Shown here: positions 13,071 through 13,144 of the stretch, piece after piece | Position numbering within the stretch: position 1 is the first letter of the stretch | How the letters are laid out: every line of letters starts with the position of its first letter | Assembly: GCA_046049675.1 (NCBI GenBank) | Contig: JBJORA010000098.1 | Location: 1 to 13,144 of the forward strand | Direction of reading: 5' to 3' | DNA: 13,144 nucleotides | Origin: CAIXQW01 sp046049675 | GTDB lineage: Bacteria; Bacteroidota; Bacteroidia; Chitinophagales; Chitinophagaceae | Notes under the pieces: model-generated | Databases searched by the model: none | Seen by the model: the letters and a program-made list of their open reading frames with translations, nothing else | Told to the model about the DNA's origin: nothing | Made by a program: the position numbers and the translations under genes

Positions 13071-13144
13071 AAGGGTTGGGCTTTGTGTCAGCAGGTGCAG
13101 CGCCCCAAATGCGAAGCCATTGATTGATGCGAAGCCTTGGCGCC

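Larger units (their letters stand above)
12739..13144. other. Right-end intergenic region with repeats, no gene seen
   Basis: After mutS2 comes a T-rich stretch (12749-12762) without a convincing hairpin, then a short-repeat patch (12762-12803) and the second copy of the dispersed repeat (to 13070). The last 70 bases are GC-richer. ATGCGAAGCC occurs three times (13013-13022, 13109-13118, 13127-13136), the first inside the dispersed repeat. No open frame with protein-like content was found. Confidence 0.6.

Overview
The window looks like chromosomal DNA of a member of the Bacteroidota, probably near the Chitinophagia/Sphingobacteriia, though the family cannot be fixed by eye. Four things point there. 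Three proteins end in type IX secretion (T9SS) C-terminal sorting domains. Lipoproteins have the short Bacteroidota-style signal ending S/A-C. Shine-Dalgarno sequences are essentially absent. Several genes are preceded by the Bacteroidota -7 promoter box TAnnTTTG. The base composition is moderately AT-rich. No rRNA, tRNA, CRISPR array, intact insertion sequence or phage gene was found.

Layout, left to right. 1-334 holds no convincing gene. A rho-independent terminator (335-370, minus strand) follows a minus-strand gene for a secreted PDZ protein with a T9SS tail (411-1088). A 553-base gap (1089-1641) holds the first copy of a roughly 200-bp dispersed repeat. Then, all on the plus strand, come a small lipoprotein with an EF-hand-like loop (1642-2052), a large T9SS-exported protein of unknown role (2218-3801), a 460-base gap full of short tandem repeats (3802-4261) and a small multi-pass membrane protein (4262-4786). 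Next is a two-gene unit of a rhodanese-thioredoxin lipoprotein (4859-5572) overlapping an ArnT/PMT-like GT39 glycosyltransferase (5565-7235). It is followed by a T9SS-exported metzincin metalloprotease (7365-9284), which overlaps the first of two tandemly duplicated four-cysteine lipoproteins (9259-9852 and 9900-10502). A MutS2-like ATPase lacking the usual C-terminal Smr nuclease domain (10627-12738) is the last gene. The right end (12739-13144) carries another short-repeat patch and the second copy of the 200-bp dispersed repeat.

How it fits together. Most products belong to the cell envelope or outside: three T9SS cargos, four lipoproteins and two inner-membrane proteins. MutS2 is the only clearly cytoplasmic protein. 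The metalloprotease and the two lipoproteins probably form one transcriptional neighbourhood, with an extra promoter before the second lipoprotein. The most unusual signals are in the DNA: (a) the two directly oriented repeat copies bracketing 11.5 kb; (b) a helically phased set of GTCA/TGAC half-sites upstream of the large T9SS gene; (c) two -7 boxes lying only 4-5 bases before their start codons, which implies leaderless transcripts, one beginning with TTG.
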